Assembly (NCBI GenBank): GCA_902363835.1
Contig: CABJBM010000036.1
Coordinates: 1-53,403, forward strand
Length of the DNA stretch: 53,403 nt
DNA from: Lachnospiraceae bacterium
Lineage (GTDB): Bacteria > Bacillota > Clostridia > Lachnospirales > Lachnospiraceae
Direction of reading: 5' to 3'
Each line of letters opens with the position of its first letter. The first letter of the stretch is position 1. Below the pieces are notes generated by a model. It was not told where the DNA came from. It saw only the letters and a list, made by a program, of their open reading frames with translations, and searched no databases. Positions 39,884 to 48,365 of the stretch are shown in pieces. The translations under genes and the position numbers were made by a program.

Positions 39884-42697
39884 ATGTATAACAAATTATT
39901 TGAAGCAGGAAAAATCGGAAAGGTACCTATTAAGAATCGTTTGGTTATGTCTCCAATGGGGTGCGGACTTGCCAATCTTGATGGAACACCGTCTGAAGAT
40001 ATGATTGCTTTTTATGAAGCAAGAGCTGTTGGAGGTGCAGGGATTATCATACCGGAGATTACCCGTGTCAATGACATGCATGGAGCAGGGCTTATGAGGC
40101 AGTTGTCCGTTACAAAAGACAGGCATATCGGACCACTGGCCGAACTTGCAAAAGCAGTACATAAACATGGCAGCAGGATATTTATACAGCTGCATCATCC
40201 CGGACGTGAAACAGTGTCTGCGCTTATTGGCGGACAGCCGGTAGTTGCACCGTCTCCCATTCCCTGTAAATTAGTAAAACAGGAGACTCGTGCACTTGCC
40301 ATAGATGAAATAAAACAATTGATTTACCAGTTTGTTGAAGGTGCGGCCAGAGTTCAGAAAGCAGGCTGTGACGGCGTGGAATTACACGCAGCACATGGAT
40401 ATCTGCTGCATCAGTTTCTGTCTCCCTATACAAATAAGAGAGAAGACGAATACGGCGGAAGCTTTGAAAATCGTCTAAGAATGATCCTTGAAATTATCGA
40501 AGGAATCCGGAAACAGTGCGGCCCGGATTTTCCAATAGGTGTCCGTTTAAGTGTAGAAGAATTTCTGGATAAGACAGGTGTAACGGAAGAGTATATCCAT
40601 ATTCATGATGGTGTAAAAATTGCCATGGCTTTAGAACAGGCAGGTATTGATTTTATTGATATCAGCTGTGGATTATATGAAACAGGCATGACCTGCATAG
40701 AACCTATTTCTTTTCCCCAGGGGTGGAGACATGACATGCTTTTGGCAGTTAAAAGTCATGTGAAAATTCCTGTAATCGGTGTATCGGTATTCAGAGAACC
40801 TGCAGTAGCGGAAAAATTCCTGGAAGAGGGAGTCGTAGATTTTATCTCCATGGGGCGTACCTGGAATGCCGATGAAGAGTGGGGGAAAAAGGTGCTGGAA
40901 GGAAGGGAAGATGAGCTGCGTAAATGTATCTCCTGTCTGCGCTGCTTTGAAAGTCTGAATGAATATAACGCTGCCGGTTTGCCGCCGGAATGTGCACTAA
41001 ACCCCAGATATGCAAGAGAACGGAAATATGGGAATCTTGTTCACGATACCAAAGGCCATACTGCAATTGTTGTGGGCGGCGGACCGGCTGGAATGTGTGC
41101 AGCACAAACCCTTGCTCTTCGCGGCGTCAAAGTGACTTTGCTTGACCGTCAAAGTGAACTTGGAGGAACCGTTAATCTGGCCAGGAAACCACCGTTAAAG
41201 GAACGCATGTTGTGGATTGCCGATTACTATAGCGGGGAATTGAAACGGCTTGGAGTAGAAGTGAAATTAAATACGGAAGCAACCGCGGATATGATTATGG
41301 AATATAAACCGGATGCAGTCATTCTGGCTGCAGGCTCTGTATCTATTATTCCCGAAGAAATACCAGGAATCAATGGTAACAACGTATTTACAGTGGAATC
41401 GGTGCTGTCAGGCAAATCAGCATTAAACGGGAAAAAGGTGGCTGTAATCGGTGCAGGGCTTACAGGACTTGAGACGGCAGAATATCTTTGTGAAGAGGGA
41501 AATCAGGTTACCATTATCGATATGCTTGATAAGCCTGCCCCAAATGCAAACCATACCAATGTAGCTGATGTATGCGGACGCCTGGCTAAGTCAGGTGCAG
41601 ATTATTTGCTGGGACATTCTTTAAAGGAGATAAGAGCTGACAGCATTGTACTGGAGAGGTTGGAAGACCGCGCAGAAGTAAATGTATCTGCAGATGCAAT
41701 CGTACTTTCTCTTGGTTTCAGACCGGATCAATCTCTGGTTTCTGAATTAGAAGCAAAGGGCGCAGAAGTGAAAGTAATAGGAAGTGCCATAAAAGACGGA
41801 ACTATTGCACCTGCAGTACGCACTGGCTATGAAGCAGGGCGGGAATTATTTACGGAAAAACAAAAAACTCCAAGCTTTCGGGTTTCCAAAGATGAAATAC
41901 CAAACTTCGGTAAGATATCTCTGATGGATAATCAGGAGGGACTTTATATCAGCTATCTTACTGATCCTGCAGCAATTGCAGGAATACTGCCGCCGCCATT
42001 GAAACCATATTCCATGCCAATCGTTACCTTATCCATCTGTCATGTTAATAATCCCACATTTGCAGATGACTATTATGAAGCAATTCTGGGAGTCTATGCA
42101 ACCTACGGCAAGTCACTTGGCTTATATACCATGGGTTTGGTACTTGGCGGACCCGGAGCTGAGATGGCAGTACAATGCGGCCGTGATAATGGAAGTATTC
42201 CAAAGAAACTGGGAGGAGAATTTGTCATCAGAAGAAATGGTGATACAATAACAGCAGGAGTAACGAGAAGAGGAACGCAGCTTGTAGAAGCAACCATGAA
42301 ATTAGGTGAATATAATAGTCCTCTGACTGCTGCGCTCTATCAATTTCCAGCAGCAGGCAAGCAGACATTTGGAGGCGGTTTTTATTTTCATTTTGACCGT
42401 ATACCTGATGAAAACGGAGTATCTCATTTCTTAAACGGAGCATTGCTTATGAATCAATGCGAATATAATTATCAATCATGGGAGCCGGGAATTGTATCGC
42501 TCAATTTAAAATCAAGTATAGATGACCCATGGGCAGAACTGCCGGTTAACACCATAATAGGCGGTGCTTATTCAAAGAACAGTTTGTTGGTACATAAACT
42601 CAATTTAGTAGAAAAATTAGAAGCTGATGATGTCATTCCATATTTGTTAACAGGACGTTATGACCGCACGGCATTTATGGAAACAGGCCGCATTTAA
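39884..42697 (+). CDS. Fusion enzyme: OYE-type NADH:flavin oxidoreductase with Fe-S/FAD domains plus acetoacetate decarboxylase-like domain
   Basis: This is a 937-residue protein. Residues 1-340 form an OYE-like FMN barrel (HHPGR at 104-108; catalytic Tyr173 in HAAHGYLLHQFLSP). Cys348, Cys351, Cys354 and Cys370 would hold a [4Fe-4S] cluster. Residues 392-660 are a FAD/NAD(P) domain (VVGGGPAGMCAA; VIGAGLTGLETAEYL). This part equals 2,4-dienoyl-CoA reductase/BaiCD-type enzymes. Residues 665-937 add an acetoacetate decarboxylase-like domain with the Lys774-Lys775 pair in SIPKKLGGEF, matching the Schiff-base lysine motif. Such a fusion is unusual: reduction of an enoate and decarboxylation or aldol chemistry in one chain. 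AGGAGGGG precedes the ATG; an SDR follows. Confidence 0.87.
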   Translation: MYNKLFEAGKIGKVPIKNRLVMSPMGCGLANLDGTPSEDMIAFYEARAVGGAGIIIPEITRVNDMHGAGLMRQLSVTKDRHIGPLAELAKAVHKHGSRIFIQLHHPGRETVSALIGGQPVVAPSPIPCKLVKQETRALAIDEIKQLIYQFVEGAARVQKAGCDGVELHAAHGYLLHQFLSPYTNKREDEYGGSFENRLRMILEIIEGIRKQCGPDFPIGVRLSVEEFLDKTGVTEEYIHIHDGVKIAMALEQAGIDFIDISCGLYETGMTCIEPISFPQGWRHDMLLAVKSHVKIPVIGVSVFREPAVAEKFLEEGVVDFISMGRTWNADEEWGKKVLEGREDELRKCISCLRCFESLNEYNAAGLPPECALNPRYARERKYGNLVHDTKGHTAIVVGGGPAGMCAAQTLALRGVKVTLLDRQSELGGTVNLARKPPLKERMLWIADYYSGELKRLGVEVKLNTEATADMIMEYKPDAVILAAGSVSIIPEEIPGINGNNVFTVESVLSGKSALNGKKVAVIGAGLTGLETAEYLCEEGNQVTIIDMLDKPAPNANHTNVADVCGRLAKSGADYLLGHSLKEIRADSIVLERLEDRAEVNVSADAIVLSLGFRPDQSLVSELEAKGAEVKVIGSAIKDGTIAPAVRTGYEAGRELFTEKQKTPSFRVSKDEIPNFGKISLMDNQEGLYISYLTDPAAIAGILPPPLKPYSMPIVTLSICHVNNPTFADDYYEAILGVYATYGKSLGLYTMGLVLGGPGAEMAVQCGRDNGSIPKKLGGEFVIRRNGDTITAGVTRRGTQLVEATMKLGEYNSPLTAALYQFPAAGKQTFGGGFYFHFDRIPDENGVSHFLNGALLMNQCEYNYQSWEPGIVSLNLKSSIDDPWAELPVNTIIGGAYSKNSLLVHKLNLVEKLEADDVIPYLLTGRYDRTAFMETGRI

Positions 42698-42756
42698 TTT
42701 AATATTTGGGAATAGTATATGCAGTTCCTATTAATAAAAAGAAAGGATGTATTTAA

Positions 42757-43533
42757 ATGGAAAATTTTTTTGATTTAACTGGGAAAGTAGCTGTAGTAAC
42801 AGGAGCGAGTTCAGGACTTGGAGCAGATGCGGCACTTGCCTATGCAAAAGCCGGAGCAGATGTTGCATTACTTGCAAGACGTATAGAAAAGCTAAACGAA
42901 GTAAAAGCAGAAATTGAGAAAATAGGCAGAAAGGTAATTGCGGTTGGATGTGATGTTACAAATGAAGAAAGTATTAAAACAGCGATGCAAACCGTGCTTG
43001 ATACCTTCGGCCACATTGATATTTTGTTAAATAATGCGGGAGTTGCCGTTCATGGCGGAGTTGACAGCATGTCAGTGGAAGCCTGGGATAAATCCTTTGA
43101 TACAAATGTAAAGGGGATCTTTTTAGCAAGCAAATATGTACTTCCTCAAATGAAGGAAAGAGGTTATGGTAAAATTGTTAATATCGCATCCGTAAATGCA
43201 GTTGTTGCAGATAAGTTTGATGTATTTATCAGACATTCCTATAATTCTTCCAAAGCCGCGGTGGTTGGCTTAACAAGAGGTATGGCAGCTTCCTATGCAA
43301 AATATGGTATTACAGTGAATGCCATTGGACCGGCTCTTTTTGAAAGTGAAATGACCAGTGAAACCTTATTTAAGTCAGAAAAATTTCTGGACCAATATAA
43401 CACATTGAACCCGGCAGGGCGCCCCGGAAGAAAAGGGGAATTAAATGGTACGGTTCTCTATCTTTCCAGCGATAGTTCCAGCTATGTCCAGGGCCAGTTC
43501 ATCATTGTAGATGGCGGCGGAGCCCTTGTATAG
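42757..43533 (+). CDS. Short-chain dehydrogenase/reductase
   Basis: This 258-residue classical SDR is an NAD(P)-dependent ketone or alcohol oxidoreductase. The cofactor motif is TGASSGLG, then NNAGV and the catalytic Ser/Tyr/Lys set (IASVN...YNSSK). A C-terminal VDGGG is standard. It is 59 bases after the fusion gene with AAAGGATG before the ATG, and a terminator follows. It probably reduces a ketone made or used by the fusion enzyme; ARR after the beta-2 strand hints at NADPH use. Confidence 0.9.
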   Translation: MENFFDLTGKVAVVTGASSGLGADAALAYAKAGADVALLARRIEKLNEVKAEIEKIGRKVIAVGCDVTNEESIKTAMQTVLDTFGHIDILLNNAGVAVHGGVDSMSVEAWDKSFDTNVKGIFLASKYVLPQMKERGYGKIVNIASVNAVVADKFDVFIRHSYNSSKAAVVGLTRGMAASYAKYGITVNAIGPALFESEMTSETLFKSEKFLDQYNTLNPAGRPGRKGELNGTVLYLSSDSSSYVQGQFIIVDGGGALV

Positions 43534-43573
43534 AATTGCATCTTAAAAAACACGTTCAAGGTTTGGGATACTG

Positions 43574-43626
43574 AACTGACCTCCAAAAGTTAGACTTACA
43601 AATCTAATGATTGGAGGTCAGTTTTT
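43574..43626. terminator. Bidirectional terminator between SDR and oleate hydratase genes
   Basis: AACTGACCTCCAA (43574-43586) pairs perfectly with TTGGAGGTCAGTT (43611-43623), followed by TTT. A smaller TTAGA/TCTAA stem sits in the loop. It serves both convergent units. Confidence 0.85.
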
Positions 43627-43675
43627 ACTGTTTATACAAACTTTGGGATGCTCTGTTTTTGCTGCTTTTATACCA

Positions 43676-45451
43676 CTAAATTAATTGATATTCTTTCAGC
43701 AGTTTTTCAATATCCGTACCCGCAATCTTCTTAAGCGCTTCATTGAATACAACTTTTATATTGGGGTCAAGTTCTAAATCTGTAATCTTTTTACCATCGC
43801 CCAATTTTGAAGTGGCATGAAGCAGTTCGCGGACATCATAGGTGCTTCCCCAGACTTCAGGTACGCCGCGGTCAATATCCAAAAGCGTATAGACACTTTC
43901 CATGGCGGTGCGGACAGAATATTCAATTGTAAAAATCGTATCACGTTTTGTTTCTGCAAATTGACCAAGGAAAGCAAAGTTTACGCTGCCTGCGGGAATA
44001 ATGTCAGGACGGTCACCTGCTTCCCGGGGCATAAAGAATGCGGTAATATAAGGCATCATACAAGGAACAGTGTTGGCACTGTTTTCTGCCATATCCTCAA
44101 TTTCATTTTCCGGAACACCCATGTGATACAACCACTCCATACAAATTTCCTTGCCTGTGCATTCACGCATAGGTTTTTTGACATAATTGCCGGGTTTGTC
44201 AGTAAATAAACCGTAAATCCAGCCAACTAACTGATCCTTAGGCTGATTGCAAAAGTGAGGCTGGCGGTTAAAGGTCCAGCTGAGCAGCCAGTTTGAATCC
44301 TTAACCGTAACAATGCCACCGGTAACCACCTTGCCGCTAAAGGGATCGCGTTTGCAAATTTTCTGTATGTAAGGAGGAATGCGGTTGTCAAGGGTTGTCA
44401 CGGTTGCAGACATCCAGTTACTTTGCTCCGCATCACAGCAGAATTTATCCGGGTGTCCAAAGGACGGATCCTGAGCCGCAATTTTGCGCCACATATCCCA
44501 GCCGCCGCCCGGCTTGATTTCACGGTTAAAAGATGCAGGAGAGTTTTGGTCGCCAATAGAGGAGTTTTCAACGCAGCCGCCGTTGGTGATAAATACCAGG
44601 TCGTTTTCAGTCAGATCAATGTGTTCTTTCCTATTATTCTGGATAACTTCAATGCGGGTTGCGGTTTTTTTATCTTTTTGGGTATCAAATATTATATTTT
44701 CCACCTTAGTGCCGTAATGGAACTGGACATCATGAGCTTCTAAATACTTGACTAACGGCAGAATCATGGATTCATACTGGTTGAGCTTTGTGAATCGGAC
44801 TGCCGTAAAATCAGGCATGCCGCCAATATGGTGAATGAAGCGTTTGATATACCGTTTCATTTCCAGTGCACTATGCCAATTTTCAAAAGCAAACATGGTG
44901 CGCCAGTACAGCCAGAAATTGGAATTTAAGACCTCATCGCTGAACATTTCAGAAATACGCCGGTTATACAGTGCCTCGTCCGGTGTGAAGAATAGTCTCA
45001 TAATTTCCTGCATGCCTTTGTCTGACAAGGCAAACTTGCCGTCAGTATGGGCATCTTCGCCACGATTAACGGTTGCACGCATGAGAGAACTGTTGGGGTC
45101 GTGCTTATTGAGCCAATAGAACTCATCAAGCACACTGGCACCTTCAATTTCCAGTGACGGAACGGAATGGAATAAGTCCCATAAGCACTCATAACGATTA
45201 TCCACCTCTCGTCCGCCGCGGATTACATATCCGATGTTGTCATATTTGTATCCATCGCAGGCACCGCCTGCAAGAGAATCCTTCTCTAAAATATGGATTC
45301 TTTTGCCATCCATCTGCCCGTCACGAACAAGAAAAGCTGCGGCAGCAAGTGAGGCGAGGCCTGAACCGATGAGGTAGGCTGATTTGTTGTCAACACCTTT
45401 TGGTTTCTCAGGCCGGGCCAGTGATTCATAATTTCCTTTAGAATAATACAT
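43676..45451 (-). CDS. ohyA: Oleate hydratase
   Basis: This FAD-dependent enzyme of about 591 residues adds water to the cis-9 double bond of oleic acid to give 10-hydroxystearic acid, a detoxifying step against unsaturated fatty acids in gut bacteria. The FAD motif GSGLASLAAAAFLVRDG at about 29-45 and the long myosin-cross-reactive-antigen body are typical, including YVIRGGREVDNRYECLWDL and NGGCVENSSIGD. The ATG at 45451 follows GGAGGTAATCACT; a further ATG at 45466 overlaps that site. It is 127 bases after a leftward TetR gene and probably controlled by it. Confidence 0.93.
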   Translation of the reverse strand: MYYSKGNYESLARPEKPKGVDNKSAYLIGSGLASLAAAAFLVRDGQMDGKRIHILEKDSLAGGACDGYKYDNIGYVIRGGREVDNRYECLWDLFHSVPSLEIEGASVLDEFYWLNKHDPNSSLMRATVNRGEDAHTDGKFALSDKGMQEIMRLFFTPDEALYNRRISEMFSDEVLNSNFWLYWRTMFAFENWHSALEMKRYIKRFIHHIGGMPDFTAVRFTKLNQYESMILPLVKYLEAHDVQFHYGTKVENIIFDTQKDKKTATRIEVIQNNRKEHIDLTENDLVFITNGGCVENSSIGDQNSPASFNREIKPGGGWDMWRKIAAQDPSFGHPDKFCCDAEQSNWMSATVTTLDNRIPPYIQKICKRDPFSGKVVTGGIVTVKDSNWLLSWTFNRQPHFCNQPKDQLVGWIYGLFTDKPGNYVKKPMRECTGKEICMEWLYHMGVPENEIEDMAENSANTVPCMMPYITAFFMPREAGDRPDIIPAGSVNFAFLGQFAETKRDTIFTIEYSVRTAMESVYTLLDIDRGVPEVWGSTYDVRELLHATSKLGDGKKITDLELDPNIKVVFNEALKKIAGTDIEKLLKEYQLI

Positions 45452-45578
45452 AGTGATTACCTCCATGATTATTTGATTGTCTTAACACTCACCAGTATAT
45501 TGTTTATTGAAATTATTACAATCATCAATATAGCTGCTTTGTCAAGAATCACATCATACCGGTAATATTGTATAGTTT

Positions 45579-46163
45579 TTAATCATTTTGAACAGTTTGA
45601 TTAGATCTGTTAGATTGATATCTGTTTAAGGCTCTTGATACATCCCCATGAATTAAAGCGCTGACCTGATCAATAATTAATTGCGGGTCCTCGCGCATGT
45701 CTTTTTTGATCCAATCCAAAAGTAAGCCAACAAAGGCAAAATTATAAAAGTCTGCAATGAACTTTTTCTCTGATTCCGTAACAGACATGCCGGCTGCTTT
45801 TTCTTCCACAACTCCGATCAATAAGTTAAAAGTGATTGCGTAAAAATAGTCTTCGATTTTTTCTCTGCTGATGGAATGATAAACATTGGAGATAAATGGT
45901 TTATTCTGAAGAACCATTTGAAATGTTTGCAAAAAACCCTGCTGCCAAGTCTCATATGTTTTTTTACCGTTAATTGCCCTTGCTGTTTCTTCGTTGCAAA
46001 TCCATTCAATTAAATCATAAATATCTTTGAAATGATAATAAAAGGTCATTCTGTTAATTCCGCAATCATTTGCAATGTCTGATATGGTAATTTTGTTAAG
46101 TGGCTTTTGTAATAAAAGATTTTTCAACGAGGTTTCCAGCGCCCGCTTTGTTATCTGCGACAT
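45579..46163 (-). CDS. TetR/AcrR-family transcriptional regulator
   Basis: This 194-residue regulator has an N-terminal DNA-binding domain (ITISDIANDCGINRMTFYYHFKDIYDLIEWI, residues about 24-54) and a ligand-binding C-terminal half with a DWIKKDMREDP segment similar to DhaS-type TetR proteins. AGGAGG precedes the ATG. It is the first gene of a leftward pair with oleate hydratase. A fatty-acid ligand is plausible from the neighbour, but not shown. Confidence 0.87.
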   Translation of the reverse strand: MSQITKRALETSLKNLLLQKPLNKITISDIANDCGINRMTFYYHFKDIYDLIEWICNEETARAINGKKTYETWQQGFLQTFQMVLQNKPFISNVYHSISREKIEDYFYAITFNLLIGVVEEKAAGMSVTESEKKFIADFYNFAFVGLLLDWIKKDMREDPQLIIDQVSALIHGDVSRALNRYQSNRSNQTVQND

Positions 46164-46363
46164 TCAAAAGTCCTCCTTGGCGTGATATGGCTTTCTATTC
46201 TGGTTTCAATACTTAATTATATCATATATTCCATGAACGCAGAAGTTATGCTTTTCAACTGTCAGGATAACCGCATAGGAAAAATGTTATATTTATAAAA
46301 AACTATAGAATAATTTCAAAAATTATTGTATATTGGAGAAATAATAAAGGAAGTGATATTAGA

Positions 46364-46557
46364 ATGAACTTAACTGATATAAGGAGATATATTAGCCTGA
46401 TACTAAGGCATAAGCCAGACGTCATAGGTATTACAGTGGATGAATATGGCTGGGCAAATGTAAATGAAATGATTGAGGGTGTGAACAGGACTCATCCTAA
46501 AATGATGTATGGCTTATAAAAGAAGTGCCTGCAGAATTCCTTGAAAAGGCAGAATAA
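46364..46557 (+). pseudogene. kptA: kptA remnant (RNA 2'-phosphotransferase) with large internal deletion
   Basis: The first 51 codons read as the N-terminus of KptA/Tpt1 (YISLILRHKPDVIGITVDEYGWANVNEMIEG), a family of about 180 residues that removes the 2'-phosphate from RNA splice junctions. The frame then stops at 46517-46519. In another frame the bases from about 46508 read VWLIKEVPAEFLEKAE and stop at 46555-46557, which looks like the KptA C-terminus. The middle of about 110 residues, with the catalytic Arg/His residues, is missing. A ribosome-binding site (AAGGAAGTG) remains. Confidence 0.7.
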
Positions 46558-46594
46558 TTCCTTTTTTGCTGGCATGGTGAGGAGAAAAAAGCAA

Positions 46595-47044
46595 ATGGAG
46601 ATTTATGTGGATGCAGACGCCTGTCCGGTAGTTCGCATTGTGGAAAAGGTAGCTGAAGAAAATAAGATAAAAGTATATCTTCTATGTGATACCAATCATG
46701 TGTTACAGTCTGATTACAGTGAAATAAAGATGATTGGTGCAGGAGCAGATGCAGTGGATTTTGCTTTGATAAACTTATGCAGGCCTGGTGATATTGTGGT
46801 AACACAGGATTATGGTGTAGCAGCAATGGCGCTGGGAAAAAATGCATATGCGATTCATCAATCGGGAAGATGGTATACCAATGACAACATAAATCAGCTT
46901 CTCATGGAGCGGCACATTGCAAAAGCCGCAAGGAGAGCAAAATCTAAAAATCATTTATATGGACCCAAGAAAAGAACTCCGGAAGATGATAAGCATTTTG
47001 AGGAATCGTTCCGAAAATTAATTACCCGTGCTGGAGAAAGATAA
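46595..47044 (+). CDS. YaiI/YqxD family protein (DUF188, UPF0178)
   Basis: This 149-residue cytoplasmic protein of the YaiI/YqxD family starts with EIYVDADACPVVRIVEKVAEEN and has VVTQDYGVAAMAL and a basic tail (AKAARRAKSKNHLYGPKKRTPEDD), all typical. The Asp residues in VDADACPV resemble the acidic site of PIN-like nucleases; function is not established. ATG 46595 is chosen from family length; GAGGAG lies about ten bases upstream. The frame is open upstream through the kptA remnant. Confidence 0.85.
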   Translation: MEIYVDADACPVVRIVEKVAEENKIKVYLLCDTNHVLQSDYSEIKMIGAGADAVDFALINLCRPGDIVVTQDYGVAAMALGKNAYAIHQSGRWYTNDNINQLLMERHIAKAARRAKSKNHLYGPKKRTPEDDKHFEESFRKLITRAGER

Positions 47045-47162
47045 CGGCCAGATTTTTAATATGGGAAACAATACGGACATTGTTCCGGCCTATTTTAATA
47101 AACCGGAGCAGTTTCATGGAAAGGTTTTTGCTGATGGAATCAATCTTTGGAATACTCCATAA
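47028..47162 (+). other. 44-codon frame of unknown identity, possible gene remnant
   Basis: From GTG 47028, overlapping the end of the previous gene by 17 bases, a 44-codon frame reads protein-like sequence containing NGQIFNMGNNTDIV and EQFHGKVFADGINLWNTP. It stops at 47160-47162. No ribosome-binding site is evident. The composition is like that of a folded protein, so it may be the tail of a lost gene; a DUF2442-like tail was considered but is not convincing. Confidence 0.3.
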
Positions 47163-47188
47163 AGAGAAAGAGAGCAAGGAGGGCTTAA

Positions 47189-47728
47189 ATGTATCATTCA
47201 ACAACCTATCATTCACCTGTAGGAATAATGACGCTGGCGTGTGACGGTGACAGCCTTGTGGGCTTGTGGCTGGAGGGACAAAAATATCACAGTGGTACCA
47301 TACGCGGAGAAATGGCAGAGAAAAGCAATATGCCCATATTCGATTCTGCAAAAAAATGGCTGGATAAGTATTTTGCAGGTGAGAAACCCGATATTTTTGA
47401 ATTGCCGCTCAGTCCCATTGGCGGAAAGTTTCGTCAGGAGGTATGGAATATTTTATGTGAGATACCATACGGCAAGGTTATAACATATGGTGACATTGCA
47501 AAGAAGATGGCTGCGAAAATGGGAAAGGAAAGCATGTCCAGCCAGGCAGTGGGCGGTGCTGTCGGGCATAATCCCATATCTGTTATTATTCCCTGTCACC
47601 GGGTTGTGGGGGCAAATGGCAGCCTGACCGGGTATGCCGGGGGCATTGGAACAAAAGTGCAATTGCTTGAACTGGAAGGCGCCGATATGTCCCGGTTGTT
47701 TGTGCCTGTAAGGGGCACGGCCCTGTAG
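47189..47728 (+). CDS. ogt: Methylated-DNA--protein-cysteine methyltransferase
   Basis: This 179-residue suicide repair enzyme removes methyl from O6-methylguanine (and O4-methylthymine) in DNA to its own Cys. The active site is PCHRVVG with Cys136, preceded by the helix-turn-helix region IPYGKVITYGDIAKKM and the conserved AVGGAVGHNPISVIIPC. Short N-terminal domain as in Ogt. GCAAGGAGG precedes the ATG. It stands alone. Confidence 0.93.
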   Translation: MYHSTTYHSPVGIMTLACDGDSLVGLWLEGQKYHSGTIRGEMAEKSNMPIFDSAKKWLDKYFAGEKPDIFELPLSPIGGKFRQEVWNILCEIPYGKVITYGDIAKKMAAKMGKESMSSQAVGGAVGHNPISVIIPCHRVVGANGSLTGYAGGIGTKVQLLELEGADMSRLFVPVRGTAL

Positions 47729-47896
47729 GCATATGGATACGAATATAACAGGAAATTTATGGTTGTTTTTTACAAATTATCTGAAAAATATAGACATAAA
47801 GAAAAAGGAATGGTTGTTTTACTGAAGAATTTGTATTACAATGTTATTTGGTATATGTCTTTGTAAAGGATACAAAGATATTTTGGGAGGAAACCT

Positions 47897-48334
47897 ATGA
47901 ATAACCGGATAAGAAACGGAAAGGCAGGTCAGATGCTGTTTGCATATTTGTTCTGTCTTGTCTTGTTGTTCTCTGAACTTAATAGCTTTAATCAGGATTT
48001 TTACCGGAAACAGGCACTGCCGTCAGGAGAAAACGGCAAAGAAGACGTTTCCAATAAAAAAAGAGCGGTATTTACGAAAGATTTTATAGGAATTGCGGGG
48101 GAAGAAAATAGCGGGGAAACCATAAGTCCTTCTTCTGCCCGGATCAACTTTGGGACTCTGCCTGTAAAGTATCTGATTTCCGGAACTGTTCTTTTGTTTA
48201 TACCTCTTGTACTATGGGCAGTTATAGCGGTTTTGCTTCAGGACAGTTACATCGGCAGATTGTTTCTGATCCGTTTTATCCATGATTCAGATGGTGCAAA
48301 AGGGATGGCAGGACGACTTTTGCCCGTTTGTTAA
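47897..48334 (+). CDS. Small membrane protein of unknown function upstream of secDF
   Basis: This 145-residue protein has two hydrophobic segments, at about 12-28 (MLFAYLFCLVLLFSE) and 95-117 (GTVLLFIPLVLWAVIAVLL), with an extracytoplasmic-like polar loop between and a short cytoplasmic end. No family is recognised. GGGAGG precedes the ATG. It lies 31 bases before secDF on the same strand, so it may be co-transcribed and concern secretion, but position is the only hint. Confidence 0.6.
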   Translation: MNNRIRNGKAGQMLFAYLFCLVLLFSELNSFNQDFYRKQALPSGENGKEDVSNKKRAVFTKDFIGIAGEENSGETISPSSARINFGTLPVKYLISGTVLLFIPLVLWAVIAVLLQDSYIGRLFLIRFIHDSDGAKGMAGRLLPVC

Positions 48335-48365
48335 ATGAACTTTTAAGAAGAAAAGAGGACAGTAT

